A DNA stretch of 15,857 nt from Bacteroidales bacterium (GTDB lineage: Bacteria; Bacteroidota; Bacteroidia; Bacteroidales; VadinHA17): NCBI GenBank assembly GCA_025455505.1, contig JALOMK010000080.1, positions 1 through 15,857 on the forward strand. Direction: 5' to 3'. A model generated the notes under the pieces. The model was not told the DNA's origin and did not search any database. It worked only from the letters and a program-made list of their open reading frames with translations. Position 1 is the stretch's first letter, and each line of letters begins with the position of its first letter. This document shows, piece after piece, positions 1 to 8,203 of this stretch. A program made the position numbers and the translations under genes.

Positions 1-452
1 TGGGCAATGCCTGTCTCAAGGTCGAGCCAGCGCCTGTAGCCAGTCACATTCTCCTCATTATCCATGAAGAGATGCAGGTAGCCGGCGGACTGGTATTTCT
101 GCTGTTCAACCGGGTAGCCCATCAGGTAGCGCCCGAAAAGCTTGTGAGCCTCCAGGGGTTTTCCCTCAAAAAGGAGTTTCTGTATTTCCGGGAGGTGCTT
201 CGCTCCTCCTTTTACAACAGTTGAATAAGGTCCGCCTGACCAGATTGTTTCCTCGTTTAACTGGATCTTCTCCTCCCCGTACTTTCCGAAAACCATGGCT
301 CCAAGCCTGCCGTTGCCGACAGGAAGGGCTTCCTCCCATTCCTTTGCAGGCGTTTTGTACCAGAGAGTAAATGAAGGATCAAAGACCTGTTCCTGCGCAT
401 TCAGAAGGCAGGTCATTGTGAAAAAAACAAGAATAGAAAAAGCAGTTTTCAT
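1..452 (-). CDS. GH95-type alpha-L-fucosidase/alpha-L-galactosidase, N-terminal part (runs off the window)
   Basis: Translating the minus strand from the ATG at 452 gives an open frame of 150 codons that is still open at base 1, so only the N-terminus is visible. Residues 1-19 form a Sec signal peptide (a Lys, a run of Phe/Leu/Val/Ile, then LLNA before Gln). The following segment has the hallmarks of the GH95 N-terminal beta-sandwich: LWYKTPAKEWEEALPVGNGR, then LGAMVFG, then IQLNEETIWSGGP, and later an YQSAGYLHL stretch where the family usually has a YQPLGDL-like motif. GH95 enzymes are inverting exo-hydrolases that release terminal alpha-L-fucose, and some release alpha-L-galactose, both found in xyloglucan and pectin. 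The catalytic residues lie in the C-terminal (alpha/alpha)6 barrel outside the window, so activity cannot be judged. The gene follows the cyclodeaminase homolog by 66 nt and is probably in the same transcript. The fold family is clear; the sugar specificity is not. Confidence 0.88.
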   Translation of the reverse strand, partial: MKTAFSILVFFTMTCLLNAQEQVFDPSFTLWYKTPAKEWEEALPVGNGRLGAMVFGKYGEEKIQLNEETIWSGGPYSTVVKGGAKHLPEIQKLLFEGKPLEAHKLFGRYLMGYPVEQQKYQSAGYLHLFMDNEENVTGYRRWLDLETGIA

Positions 453-518
453 TTTCCGGGGATTGCCTGGTAATTAATCAATGTCGCAAGGTACCGGCAT
501 ATTGCTGCGCCGGTCAGG

Positions 519-1463
519 TCAGTGCATCCTGTTCATGTTGTTCTCATAAACAAGTTTTGCAGCAAACAGGTCAAATATAGCACTTCCCACAGTCTTAAAT
601 AACCTGGTCGGGTTGGGAGACAGCATAACTTTTCCGGAAATCAGGTTGCCGATCGGATAAATATCTCTTTTATCAAGCCATCCATTTCTCACAGGATCGA
701 TAAGATCGCCGCTTTCGTGCAAGCCGTCTGTGGTGTCGGCAAATACCTGGCTGAGCTGCCTGAAAAGCTGCTCCGGGTACTCCCTGCAGTCAGGTTTATA
801 TGAACCTATGCCAACAAATGTCTTTCCGGTGAAAAGATCCGGTTCATCCGGGAATACAGGCAGGGATGAATTTGTAGCAGTGATGACCAGTTCCGAATCC
901 CTTGCAAGTTCTGCGGAAGTCAGGCACCTGATTACTTTCAGGCCAGGGCGCTTTGACTTCAGGATATCACGGAAGCGGTCAGGATTGCTTTCCAGGGTGT
1001 CAAAGACCCTGACTTCTTCAATATTCCTCACGGAGCATGCAAAGAGAGCCTGGTACAAGCCCTGGACACCGGCGCCCACGATTCCCACCCGGCTTACTTC
1101 TTTACCTGCAAGGAGCCTGATACCTGCTGCCGAAACTGCCGCTGTCCGCAGGGCTGTTATCATGGTACCGTCCATTGCCGCCAGCGGCTCTCCTGTAACC
1201 GAACTGTTCAGTATCACCGTCCCGTAAATGGATGGCTTGCCTGAATCCCTGTTTCCGGGGCAGAACGATACGAGCTTTGTTGACCAGTACTCATCAGAGA
1301 TGCAGGGCATCAGCAGGAAGGTATCATTGCCCCTGTCGAGGTGCATCCTGCGGGGCAGGACAAAGGCACCATCAACAAGGGCAGCAAGGGCCTTCTCCAT
1401 TGCCTCAACCCATTCCACTGCCGTGGCAGCTCTTTCTATTGTATCGCCATCGAAGTATCTCAT
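519..1463 (-). CDS. Ornithine cyclodeaminase / mu-crystallin family NAD(P)-dependent enzyme
   Basis: This is a complete 314-residue cytosolic protein of the usual family length (about 310-350). The substrate domain carries the conserved Lys63 (in STKLVSF) and Arg106 (in TALRTAAVSA). The Rossmann domain carries the dinucleotide motif GAGVQG at 130-135. Asp225 in the GSYKPDCREYP segment matches the position of the proton-relay Asp of ornithine cyclodeaminase, and SPNPTRLFKTVGSAIFDL near 282-299 is the usual C-terminal signature. Family members include ornithine cyclodeaminase, alanine dehydrogenase, delta-1-pyrroline-2-carboxylate reductase and ketimine reductases, and sequence alone does not separate them. 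The start is 5 nt after the serine dehydratase stop, so the two are almost certainly translated from one message and probably share a pathway. An amino-acid or cyclic-imine reaction is inferred; the substrate is unknown. Confidence 0.88.
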   Translation of the reverse strand: MRYFDGDTIERAATAVEWVEAMEKALAALVDGAFVLPRRMHLDRGNDTFLLMPCISDEYWSTKLVSFCPGNRDSGKPSIYGTVILNSSVTGEPLAAMDGTMITALRTAAVSAAGIRLLAGKEVSRVGIVGAGVQGLYQALFACSVRNIEEVRVFDTLESNPDRFRDILKSKRPGLKVIRCLTSAELARDSELVITATNSSLPVFPDEPDLFTGKTFVGIGSYKPDCREYPEQLFRQLSQVFADTTDGLHESGDLIDPVRNGWLDKRDIYPIGNLISGKVMLSPNPTRLFKTVGSAIFDLFAAKLVYENNMNRMH

Positions 1464-1468
1464 CTTTT

Positions 1469-3049
1469 TCAGTTCCCCGGATTATTCAGTTTCAGGTTTT
1501 CCTGGATCTTCAGGGCCGTGGGTGTTATTGACAAACCTCCCAGGCCTGTGCAGCAGAGCGATGAAGGAAGTGATTCTCCCACCGACTTCATTGCATCAAT
1601 AACTTCATCGAGGGGGATGACCTTGTCGAAGCCTGCCATGCTCATGTTTGCCGAATTCATTGCATTTCCGGCTGCCAGAATATTCTTACCCAGGCAGGGC
1701 ACCTCCACCCTGTCGGCCACAGGGTCGCATATAAGTCCCAGCATGTTCTGCAGCGCCATCGAGGCGGCATCCGAAGCCTGCCTGGCGGTCCCGCCCAGGA
1801 GGTTCACCAGTGCCGCTGCAGTCATCCCCGAAGCAGCACCGCATTCAACCTGGCAACCGCCTTCTTCTGCAGCAAATGTATACCTGTCGGCAATGAATAC
1901 CCCTATAAGTCCTGCCGCAAGGAAAGCCCTTGCGATCTTATCTTCGCTGGAAGCGTTCTCCTCCGCCAGCCCGAGTACAGTACCTCCAAGGACTCCCGAG
2001 GATCCTGCCGTGGGAGCCGCAACTATTATTCCCATCGAGCTTTTCGCCTCCATCAGCGCAGTAACATAAGAAGTAATCCTGTTCATGGGGGTCGCGAAAA
2101 TCCGCTTTTCCCTCTCTGCCTCGAGAATCAGGTGACTCTGGTGACCAAGTATGCGGTCACGGTAAACAGTGCCTTTCAGTCCCTCGCCGATTGAAGTTCT
2201 TATGAATGAAACAATCTCACTCATCATCGAGACAACCCTGCCGGGCTCTATCCCGGCACGGGCGCTTTCATAGTCGATCGCAAGGTCTGCAAGGTCCTTT
2301 CCATCAGAGACAGCCAGTGCAAGCATTTCACCGACAGAGGTGAAAGGCAGGGTACCGGTGAACCCTCCGATTACCGGCATTACAGGCGCTATATGCTTTA
2401 TCCATGCCGCATCGCCGATGCTGTCAATAAGTTCCCTGGCCTTACCGCTTACCGGTTCCCGTGACATTAACACGATGAGGCATTTTTCCTCATCATCGAG
2501 TGAAAGAAAAACATCTGATAATGCAGGTATTTTCCCCAGTTCTTCGGCCAGCTTTTCAATCCTGCCTGCCGGCGCAGATTCAAAACATACCAGCGTCGCA
2601 AAAAAATCGCCTTTTAACGAAACCCTACAGCCATTAATTTCGATGAACTCTATCATCCCCCCGCCTGTAGATACGGCTACGAATGAAAAGCGCTCGTCGT
2701 TTGCAGCTTCAACTATAATGCTGTATGTATTCGGATGCTTGTGAACAAGATCAGTGATGCTGAAAACAACATCCAGGCCCCTTTCCCGGGCAAGCTCATT
2801 ATACCTTATCATCTCCCGATCGAGGATCGATAATCCAAGGAGTCCCGATATCAAACCCATTGCCGAACCCTGTCCTTCATATGTAGTTGCGAGGGAGCCC
2901 TTCCTGTCGAATTCAACGAGCACCCTTCCTCCCTCCGGCCGGCAGAACTGTCGAATAAGCGATCCTATGCGATGTGCGGCAGCTGTATGAGAGCTTGAAG
3001 GGCCCCGCATAACAGGACCGATAACATCGTTGAAAATAGAGGGCATCAT
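1469..3049 (-). CDS. sdaA: L-serine dehydratase (L-serine ammonia-lyase), iron-sulfur dependent, single chain
   Basis: The enzyme converts L-serine to pyruvate and ammonia using a [4Fe-4S] cluster. The N-terminus (FNDVIGPVMRGPSSSHTAAA, about 6-25) is the diagnostic beta-domain start. Residues about 1-145 match the beta domain and about 146-220 look like an ACT-type regulatory segment. From about 225 onward is the alpha (catalytic) domain, with the APTAGSSGVLGG motif at 345-356 and GGCQVECGAASG near 397-408. Cys399, Cys441 and Cys452 are spaced 42 and 11 residues apart, the spacing of the three cluster-binding cysteines in the Legionella enzyme (343, 385, 396). At 526 residues it is longer than the usual one-chain form (about 455) and close to the summed length of the two-chain SdaAB plus SdaAA type, so it reads as a natural fusion. 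Two tandem ATGs (3049 and 3046) could both serve as start. It begins 4 nt after the rhamnosidase stop, an unexpected neighbour for central amino-acid catabolism. Confidence 0.93.
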   Translation of the reverse strand: MMPSIFNDVIGPVMRGPSSSHTAAAHRIGSLIRQFCRPEGGRVLVEFDRKGSLATTYEGQGSAMGLISGLLGLSILDREMIRYNELARERGLDVVFSITDLVHKHPNTYSIIVEAANDERFSFVAVSTGGGMIEFIEINGCRVSLKGDFFATLVCFESAPAGRIEKLAEELGKIPALSDVFLSLDDEEKCLIVLMSREPVSGKARELIDSIGDAAWIKHIAPVMPVIGGFTGTLPFTSVGEMLALAVSDGKDLADLAIDYESARAGIEPGRVVSMMSEIVSFIRTSIGEGLKGTVYRDRILGHQSHLILEAEREKRIFATPMNRITSYVTALMEAKSSMGIIVAAPTAGSSGVLGGTVLGLAEENASSEDKIARAFLAAGLIGVFIADRYTFAAEEGGCQVECGAASGMTAAALVNLLGGTARQASDAASMALQNMLGLICDPVADRVEVPCLGKNILAAGNAMNSANMSMAGFDKVIPLDEVIDAMKSVGESLPSSLCCTGLGGLSITPTALKIQENLKLNNPGN

Positions 3050-3053
3050 GGCG

Positions 3054-5831
3054 CTATCGGCTTGTCAGTTCGATTTCATACTTCCCGGGAGGCACAACAA
3101 AAAAGCCGCCGGAATTCCGTTCAAGCGTAACAGGCTTCCTATCCTCCGGATTCCTTACAGTCTTTATTTCAAAGCCATCAGGAACGAAGAGACTCGCTCC
3201 CGAATTTGCCGGGACCGTAATCCCATAGACAATTGTATTCTTTTTCCTTATCCACTCCGATACTATCTCCCCGTACGGAGAAACATGCGTTACTGAGGCG
3301 GAATTGAGGCCCTCGACAAATAGAGGTTTCAGCAGAATATTCTTGAATCCCGGTTTTTCAGGATCAGGCCGTATCCCTCCCAGGGCCTTATAGAACCAGG
3401 CGCTTATCTCCCCGAACATTATATGGTTCATCGAGATATCCGATTTGGCATCTATGGGCCAGTTTTCATAGAGTGTCGTTGCCCCGTTCACTATCCACCA
3501 TCCCCATGAAGGGAAGGTCTCCTGCGAGGCAACCCTGTAAGCAATATTTGCATAACCGTTTTCGCTGAGTGCATTGAGAATCGCCTTTGTGCCGAGCAGG
3601 CCGACATCTATGTGATTGTTGTCGGCTTCGACCCTGCGCGAAAGGTTGGCCGCTACCTTTGCCTTCATATCATCCGGAACTATGCCCCACTGAAGAGGCA
3701 CGCTCAGCTCCGTCTGCAAACCCTTGCCATAAAGGCCCGTTGCCCGATCGAGGTATTTGGCATTTATTGCATTTTTTATTTTTTCAGCCAGGGCTGAGTA
3801 GTGACTGTAATCATCTTCCTTCGAAAATAGCCTGGCGGCATTTGCAAGTATTGTGGCATCGACAAAGTAATATGCTGAGGATGTCAGCTCCACCGGCGCT
3901 TTCGATTTCACAGGCACCCAGTCGCCAAGACCCCAGCTTGTCAGTCCAGACGGGCTTATGCTTTCGATGTAGTTTACATAGCGCTTAATGTTGTCGTAAC
4001 AGTCGGCCAGTAGTTTTGAGTCGCCATAGAAAAGATAAATATTCCAGGGGATTATTGCTATTGTACTTGTCCAGTCGGGCCCGTTTGCCCAGTGGTATCC
4101 CCACCCGCTTGTAGGGATAATTGCCGGAAGTATTCCATTTGGCTGCTGCTCGTCGCGGTGGTCGGCGAGCCATTTCTCATATACGGTAATCCCGTCGAAA
4201 TTATAGAGACCGGTCTCGATTGCAATATGCGCATCACCGGTCCAACCGTTCTTCTCACGCTGCGGACAGTCGGTGGGATAGCCGAAGAGGTTCGAGAGGT
4301 ATGAGTTATTTGCAGCCTGCCAGATCTTGTTTATAGTCGGATTTGATGTCTCAATTCTCCCTGCAGGCGGAACGTCGCTGTGCATGAACCAGCCACTGAG
4401 GCTTGCAATTGAAAGGTCAGCCGGACGGTTTGCCGTGACTTCAACATACTGGAATCCCTTGTAACTGAAGCGTGGCATGAAACTCTCAGGGCCTTTGCCG
4501 CCTGCAACAAAGATGTCGGTCTGGAAGGGATCGCTGTCGTCGACAGGCCTGTAATGAACGATAATATTCGACTGGTCGGCCCTGCCGTCACCCGAAAGCC
4601 TTTCAGAGTGTTTCAGCCTGAAAACAGTACCGGCTTCGGCGATGACAGTGAATTCACTTACACCCGAGATGTTGCGCCCGAGGTCATAAACCCAGGTGGT
4701 GTCATTGATCCTGTTCATTTTTACAGGAGTGACCTTTTTGACATTCCTGATGGGATGAAGCTGCTGTGCCACAATGTTCTGAGAGGGAGCGGCCCGCAGC
4801 GTGGCCTGTTTCCAGGCCTTGTCGCTGAACCCGGGACGTTTCCATCCGGGCTGTTCAAGACGTGCATCGTAATGCTCAGCGGTATAGATGCTGTTGAAGA
4901 TTACAGCACTGAGCGAGGTCTTCCAGCTTGTATCGGTACTGATTGTTTCCACCGATCCATCCTCATACGTCAGCCTGATGTCCATGCAGAAGACGGGTCT
5001 GTTCCTCCATGGAGCCTTGTCGAAAAACCACACTGCCGATGACTGGTGGTTGTACCAGCCGTTGCCAAGAAGGACTCCTGCAGTGTTGAGGCCTTCATTG
5101 AGCAGGGTTGTTATGTCGTGTGTCACATAGAGGTTCCGCCTGTCGAAGCGGGTATACATCGGATCGAGCCTATGGTCGCCCACAAGCTTTCCATTTATGT
5201 ATAGCTCATACAAACCCGCTACTGCTATGTAAGCCCTTGCAGAAATGATTTTCTTCCGGGCTGAAAAGTCTTTCCTGAAAAGCGGTGCTTCCCTTCGGCT
5301 GACATCGATGCCATCGCTTATCCATGAGCCCTTCCAGTTCGTCACGGACATCATTCCCGTTTCAAAGGATGAAACTGCAAAAGGAGACTCCTGCCCGTTC
5401 ATGTCCCACAGCTTTACGGCCCAGAAATACCTTGTAAACGGCTGAAGTGCCTTTCCTGCATAGCTTACAAGTATTTTGTCAGACAATATCCTGCCTGAAT
5501 CCCACATGTCTCCCTTGCCCGAAGCAACAGCAACAGAGTCAGTGCCTGCAACAAGCCTGCAGGCAGCCTGGTAAGCACCATATCGGCGATCGCTCAGCAT
5601 CCATGAAAAGCGCGGTGCCGGGTTATCTGTTCCGAGCGGAGCTACCAGGTGTTCACATTTCAGGTTTGTTGCAAAAAACAGCTTACCCTGCATTGTTTGC
5701 GGTTGCCCTTCCGAAGCACTCACCCCGGGGAACAAATGTTCAATTGATGAACAGGCCGGCGTCTCCGCCGGCAACAGCGGATTTGCTGCTGAAACGGACA
5801 ATGCCGCCAGCAGGGAGATAAATAACATCAT
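3054..5831 (-). CDS. GH78 alpha-L-rhamnosidase, secreted
   Basis: This 925-residue protein is a complete family 78 rhamnosidase, which releases terminal alpha-L-rhamnose from pectins, glycoproteins or plant glycosides with inversion. A short hydrophobic leader (about 1-16, ending SVSA) suggests export; an in-frame TAA two codons upstream fixes the start at the tandem ATGs. Domain order: fibronectin-like segment (about 55-160), N-terminal sandwich (about 165-360), concanavalin-like Bac_rhamnosid domain (about 365-480), (alpha/alpha)6 catalytic barrel (about 485-815) and C-terminal sandwich (about 820-925). In the motif DCPQREKNGWTGD (521-533), Asp521, Glu526 and Asp533 keep the spacing of Asp567, Glu572 and Asp579 of Bacillus RhaB. 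Glu789 in GATTLYENW fits the general base, and His803 in MNHIMFG the active-site His. All expected catalytic residues are therefore present. It lies 16 nt after the Gfo/Idh/MocA gene and 4 nt before the serine dehydratase gene. Confidence 0.95.
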   Translation of the reverse strand: MMLFISLLAALSVSAANPLLPAETPACSSIEHLFPGVSASEGQPQTMQGKLFFATNLKCEHLVAPLGTDNPAPRFSWMLSDRRYGAYQAACRLVAGTDSVAVASGKGDMWDSGRILSDKILVSYAGKALQPFTRYFWAVKLWDMNGQESPFAVSSFETGMMSVTNWKGSWISDGIDVSRREAPLFRKDFSARKKIISARAYIAVAGLYELYINGKLVGDHRLDPMYTRFDRRNLYVTHDITTLLNEGLNTAGVLLGNGWYNHQSSAVWFFDKAPWRNRPVFCMDIRLTYEDGSVETISTDTSWKTSLSAVIFNSIYTAEHYDARLEQPGWKRPGFSDKAWKQATLRAAPSQNIVAQQLHPIRNVKKVTPVKMNRINDTTWVYDLGRNISGVSEFTVIAEAGTVFRLKHSERLSGDGRADQSNIIVHYRPVDDSDPFQTDIFVAGGKGPESFMPRFSYKGFQYVEVTANRPADLSIASLSGWFMHSDVPPAGRIETSNPTINKIWQAANNSYLSNLFGYPTDCPQREKNGWTGDAHIAIETGLYNFDGITVYEKWLADHRDEQQPNGILPAIIPTSGWGYHWANGPDWTSTIAIIPWNIYLFYGDSKLLADCYDNIKRYVNYIESISPSGLTSWGLGDWVPVKSKAPVELTSSAYYFVDATILANAARLFSKEDDYSHYSALAEKIKNAINAKYLDRATGLYGKGLQTELSVPLQWGIVPDDMKAKVAANLSRRVEADNNHIDVGLLGTKAILNALSENGYANIAYRVASQETFPSWGWWIVNGATTLYENWPIDAKSDISMNHIMFGEISAWFYKALGGIRPDPEKPGFKNILLKPLFVEGLNSASVTHVSPYGEIVSEWIRKKNTIVYGITVPANSGASLFVPDGFEIKTVRNPEDRKPVTLERNSGGFFVVPPGKYEIELTSR

Positions 5832-5847
5832 ATATTATGTTTGTCAA

Positions 5848-7158
5848 CTATACCTTAGGAAGCTTCCATGGCGCCCTGTACTCAGGAACAAGGTAATTAT
5901 TGGCCTCCTCGTCATTTGTGAACCTCGTCCCGTCCCACACAAGCTTCTTCCCGGTCCTGAATGCAATATTCCCGAGAGCCGAGAATTTGGCTATATGTGC
6001 CCCGATCTCCGGGGTAACGTTTGTTTTCCTGTCCCTTTTCAGGATGCAGTCGATATGGTTCTTCACATTGTTCTTAAGACCTTCGCCCGTGCCTTTCTTC
6101 CATGGGATTTCCTCCATGCGCTTCACATTGTTGACTGTTTCGGGCCTCACCTCCCAGCCGCCGCGGTCGACAACCAGGGTGCCATTCTCACCAACGAAAC
6201 CCAGGACAGCATTCCTGCCGTAACCGCCGTCGTTTATACCTGTGGCATGATCCCACATAACATTGAAACCGTCGAATTCATAGATCACCTGGAGGCTGTC
6301 GGGAGTCTCACATGCATCATCGGGATATCCGAACTTGCCGCCGGCGGCCATTATCGATTTGGGAGCTGTAACGTCCATTCCGAACAGTGCAAAATCGAGA
6401 AGGTGGACTCCCCAGTCGGTCATCAGGCCTCCGGCATAATCCCAGAACCAGCGGAAGGTGAAGTGGTAACGGTTCCTGTTGAAGGGGCGCAAAGGGGCCG
6501 GTCCGAGCCACATGTCGTAATCGACGCCGGCCGGAGCAGCCTCGTCGGGCTTCACAGGGATGGAGTTGTTCCAGCCTTGGTATGAATATACCCTTACGAG
6601 CCTTATTCTGCCGAGTTTCCCCGACCTGATGAAATCAACGGCTTCGAGCCAGTGCGGATCGCTGCGCTGCCACTGACCGACCTGCACAACGCTCTTGTTC
6701 TTCTGTGCGGCCCTGACCATAAGGTTACATTCTTCTATTGTACGGCCTATCGGCTTCTCGCAATATACGTCCTTGCCTGCCTCGCAGGCAGCAACCATCT
6801 GGAGGCAATGCCAGTGGTCGGGGGTACCGACAATTACAAGGTCAATGTCCTTGTTGTCGATAAGCTTCCGCCAGTCCTTGTAGAGATTGGCAGGCTTTGC
6901 CCCTCTCTGCTTTTCAACATCTGCGGCCCTGCGGCTGAGAACTTCGTCGTCGATATCGCAGAGGGCCAGGCAATCAACGTTCTGATGCTTGAGGAATTCT
7001 GTCAGATTGGCGAATCCCATCCCGTTGCATCCAATGAGTCCGACGTTTATCCTGTCGGAAGGGGCACATCCTGCCAGGGCGCTTGAGATAGCAGGGGCTA
7101 TCGTGATCCCTGCGGCAGAAAAGGCCGATGTTTTTAAAAAAGTGCGTCGTGTTGTCAT
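5848..7158 (-). CDS. Gfo/Idh/MocA family oxidoreductase with Tat signal
   Basis: This 436-residue protein belongs to the NAD(P)-binding Gfo/Idh/MocA family, which oxidises or reduces sugars, inositols and glycosides. The N-terminus has a twin-arginine signal (TRRTFLK at 3-9, then a small-residue hydrophobic stretch) ending in LAGC (28-31), which resembles a lipobox, so a Tat-exported and possibly lipid-anchored protein is likely. A nucleotide-binding motif follows at about 40-48 (GLIGCNGMG). The family EKP signature is at Glu134-Lys135-Pro136, and DWGVHLLDF (248-256) carries the His commonly found in the C-terminal active-site domain. Tat export implies folding around a bound cofactor before export. 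The gene is 4 nt downstream of the dehydrogenase gene and 16 nt upstream of the rhamnosidase gene. Homologs of this kind include 3-dehydrogenases of glycosides and the NAD-dependent glycosidases of GH109; neither activity can be claimed from sequence. Confidence 0.92.
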   Translation of the reverse strand: MTTRRTFLKTSAFSAAGITIAPAISSALAGCAPSDRINVGLIGCNGMGFANLTEFLKHQNVDCLALCDIDDEVLSRRAADVEKQRGAKPANLYKDWRKLIDNKDIDLVIVGTPDHWHCLQMVAACEAGKDVYCEKPIGRTIEECNLMVRAAQKNKSVVQVGQWQRSDPHWLEAVDFIRSGKLGRIRLVRVYSYQGWNNSIPVKPDEAAPAGVDYDMWLGPAPLRPFNRNRYHFTFRWFWDYAGGLMTDWGVHLLDFALFGMDVTAPKSIMAAGGKFGYPDDACETPDSLQVIYEFDGFNVMWDHATGINDGGYGRNAVLGFVGENGTLVVDRGGWEVRPETVNNVKRMEEIPWKKGTGEGLKNNVKNHIDCILKRDRKTNVTPEIGAHIAKFSALGNIAFRTGKKLVWDGTRFTNDEEANNYLVPEYRAPWKLPKV

Positions 7159-7162
7159 TGTG

Positions 7163-8191
7163 TTATGGTTTTAGTATAACTTTCATTAATCCAGCTTCCT
7201 TTGAATATAGTCTTTTGAAAAATTCAGAACCTTCTGATAAAGGTGCCACGATACTTATCATTTGCCCCACATCGATCTTACCTTGCGAAATAAGGTCGAG
7301 AACTGCCGGGTATTCACCGTTAATGGCGCAGGACCCTTTGATTGTAATTTCGCGGGTCACTATCTTCTGAAGAGGCAGTTCAACTACAGGCGACAGATTC
7401 CCTACAAGAACAAGAACAGAACCTTTCCTGATACTATCGATTGCAGAATTTACCGACTGTGTTATCCCAACGGCTTCGAATGCAGCATCAGCACCCCTGC
7501 CTCCTGTAAGTCTTAGTATTTCGACGGCTGCGTCATCTGTTGAGGAGTTCACAACAAAATCTGCCCCTGCTGACTCGGCCATCCTGAGTTTCCCGGCGGC
7601 GATATCGACGGCAATCACCCTGCATCCTGCCAGCTTAAGCAACCTGATAATAAATAGTCCGATCATTCCTGAACCAAAGACAGCCACCGTATCGTTAAGC
7701 CTTACGCCTGAAAGATTTACTGCGTGAAGCGCCACTGCTACCGGTTCTGCCATTGCCGCCTGTTCAAAAGTAACATTGTCGGGTATGCGGTAAAGAATAT
7801 GGGCCGGGACGCTGACATACCCGGCAAAAGCACCATTACGCCGGAATTCCTTGCATGAGACTCCAAGCACCATACGGTTATCGCTGAGGTTGTAGTGCCC
7901 CCTTCGCGTATACCAGTCATCCAGTCTATAGATGGTTGAGTCGAATGTAACCCTGTCGCCTTCAGACCAGCCATGCACATCCTTCCCGCATCGCTTAATC
8001 ACTCCCGAGGCTTCATGTCCCATTATAATCGGAGGAATCCTTCGCCCTGTGCTCCCATCCATGCCATGAACGTCGCTGCCGCATATGCCAACAGCCTTAA
8101 CCTCTACAAGAACCTCGCCATCCTCCGCAACAGCATCCGGTACATCCTTGTATACCAACTTATTGTATTCCTCCAGAACAAGCGCTTTCAT
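7163..8191 (-). CDS. Medium-chain zinc-dependent alcohol/polyol dehydrogenase lacking structural-zinc cysteines
   Basis: This is a complete 342-residue medium-chain dehydrogenase of the sorbitol / threonine / galactitol-1-phosphate dehydrogenase type, which oxidises a secondary alcohol of a sugar or polyol with NAD. Catalytic zinc ligands are present: Cys37 (in GICGSD), His59-Glu60 (GHE) and Glu149 (MAEP). The coenzyme motif GSGMIG is at 173-178, and Asp196 at the end of the second Rossmann strand favours NAD over NADP. The loop at 84-105 aligns with the structural-zinc lobe, but the four usual cysteines are Arg89, Asp92, Thr95 and Ser103. It is predicted to be cytosolic, with no signal sequence. 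The start lies 12 nt after the terminal stop of the broken galM gene, and the stop is 4 nt before the Gfo/Idh/MocA gene, which suggests the two oxidoreductases act on the same released sugar. The exact substrate is not evident. Confidence 0.9.
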   Translation of the reverse strand: MKALVLEEYNKLVYKDVPDAVAEDGEVLVEVKAVGICGSDVHGMDGSTGRRIPPIIMGHEASGVIKRCGKDVHGWSEGDRVTFDSTIYRLDDWYTRRGHYNLSDNRMVLGVSCKEFRRNGAFAGYVSVPAHILYRIPDNVTFEQAAMAEPVAVALHAVNLSGVRLNDTVAVFGSGMIGLFIIRLLKLAGCRVIAVDIAAGKLRMAESAGADFVVNSSTDDAAVEILRLTGGRGADAAFEAVGITQSVNSAIDSIRKGSVLVLVGNLSPVVELPLQKIVTREITIKGSCAINGEYPAVLDLISQGKIDVGQMISIVAPLSEGSEFFKRLYSKEAGLMKVILKP

Positions 8192-8203
8192 GACCGGTCC
8201 CGG

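Noticed and set aside
493..514. Inverted repeat accggc / gccggt with a 10-nt loop between the cyclodeaminase homolog and the GH95 gene
   Set aside because: The stem is only 6 bp and no T-rich tract follows on the transcribed strand, so it does not support a terminator call. It could be chance.
519..1463. Naming the family member as true ornithine cyclodeaminase
   Set aside because: Lys63, Arg106 and Asp225 are shared with several other activities of the family, and no ornithine pathway gene is nearby.
1341..2069. Plus-strand open frames of 100-240 codons, for example 1341-2069, 5995-6585 and 9899-10510
   Set aside because: They lie wholly opposite well-supported minus-strand genes, have low-complexity or unrecognisable products, and their neighbours are all on the minus strand. 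They are shadow frames.
5848..7158. Naming the Gfo/Idh/MocA protein as a GH109 alpha-N-acetylgalactosaminidase
   Set aside because: The Tat signal, EKP motif and overall length fit both GH109 and ordinary oxidoreductases; no residue seen here is specific enough to decide.
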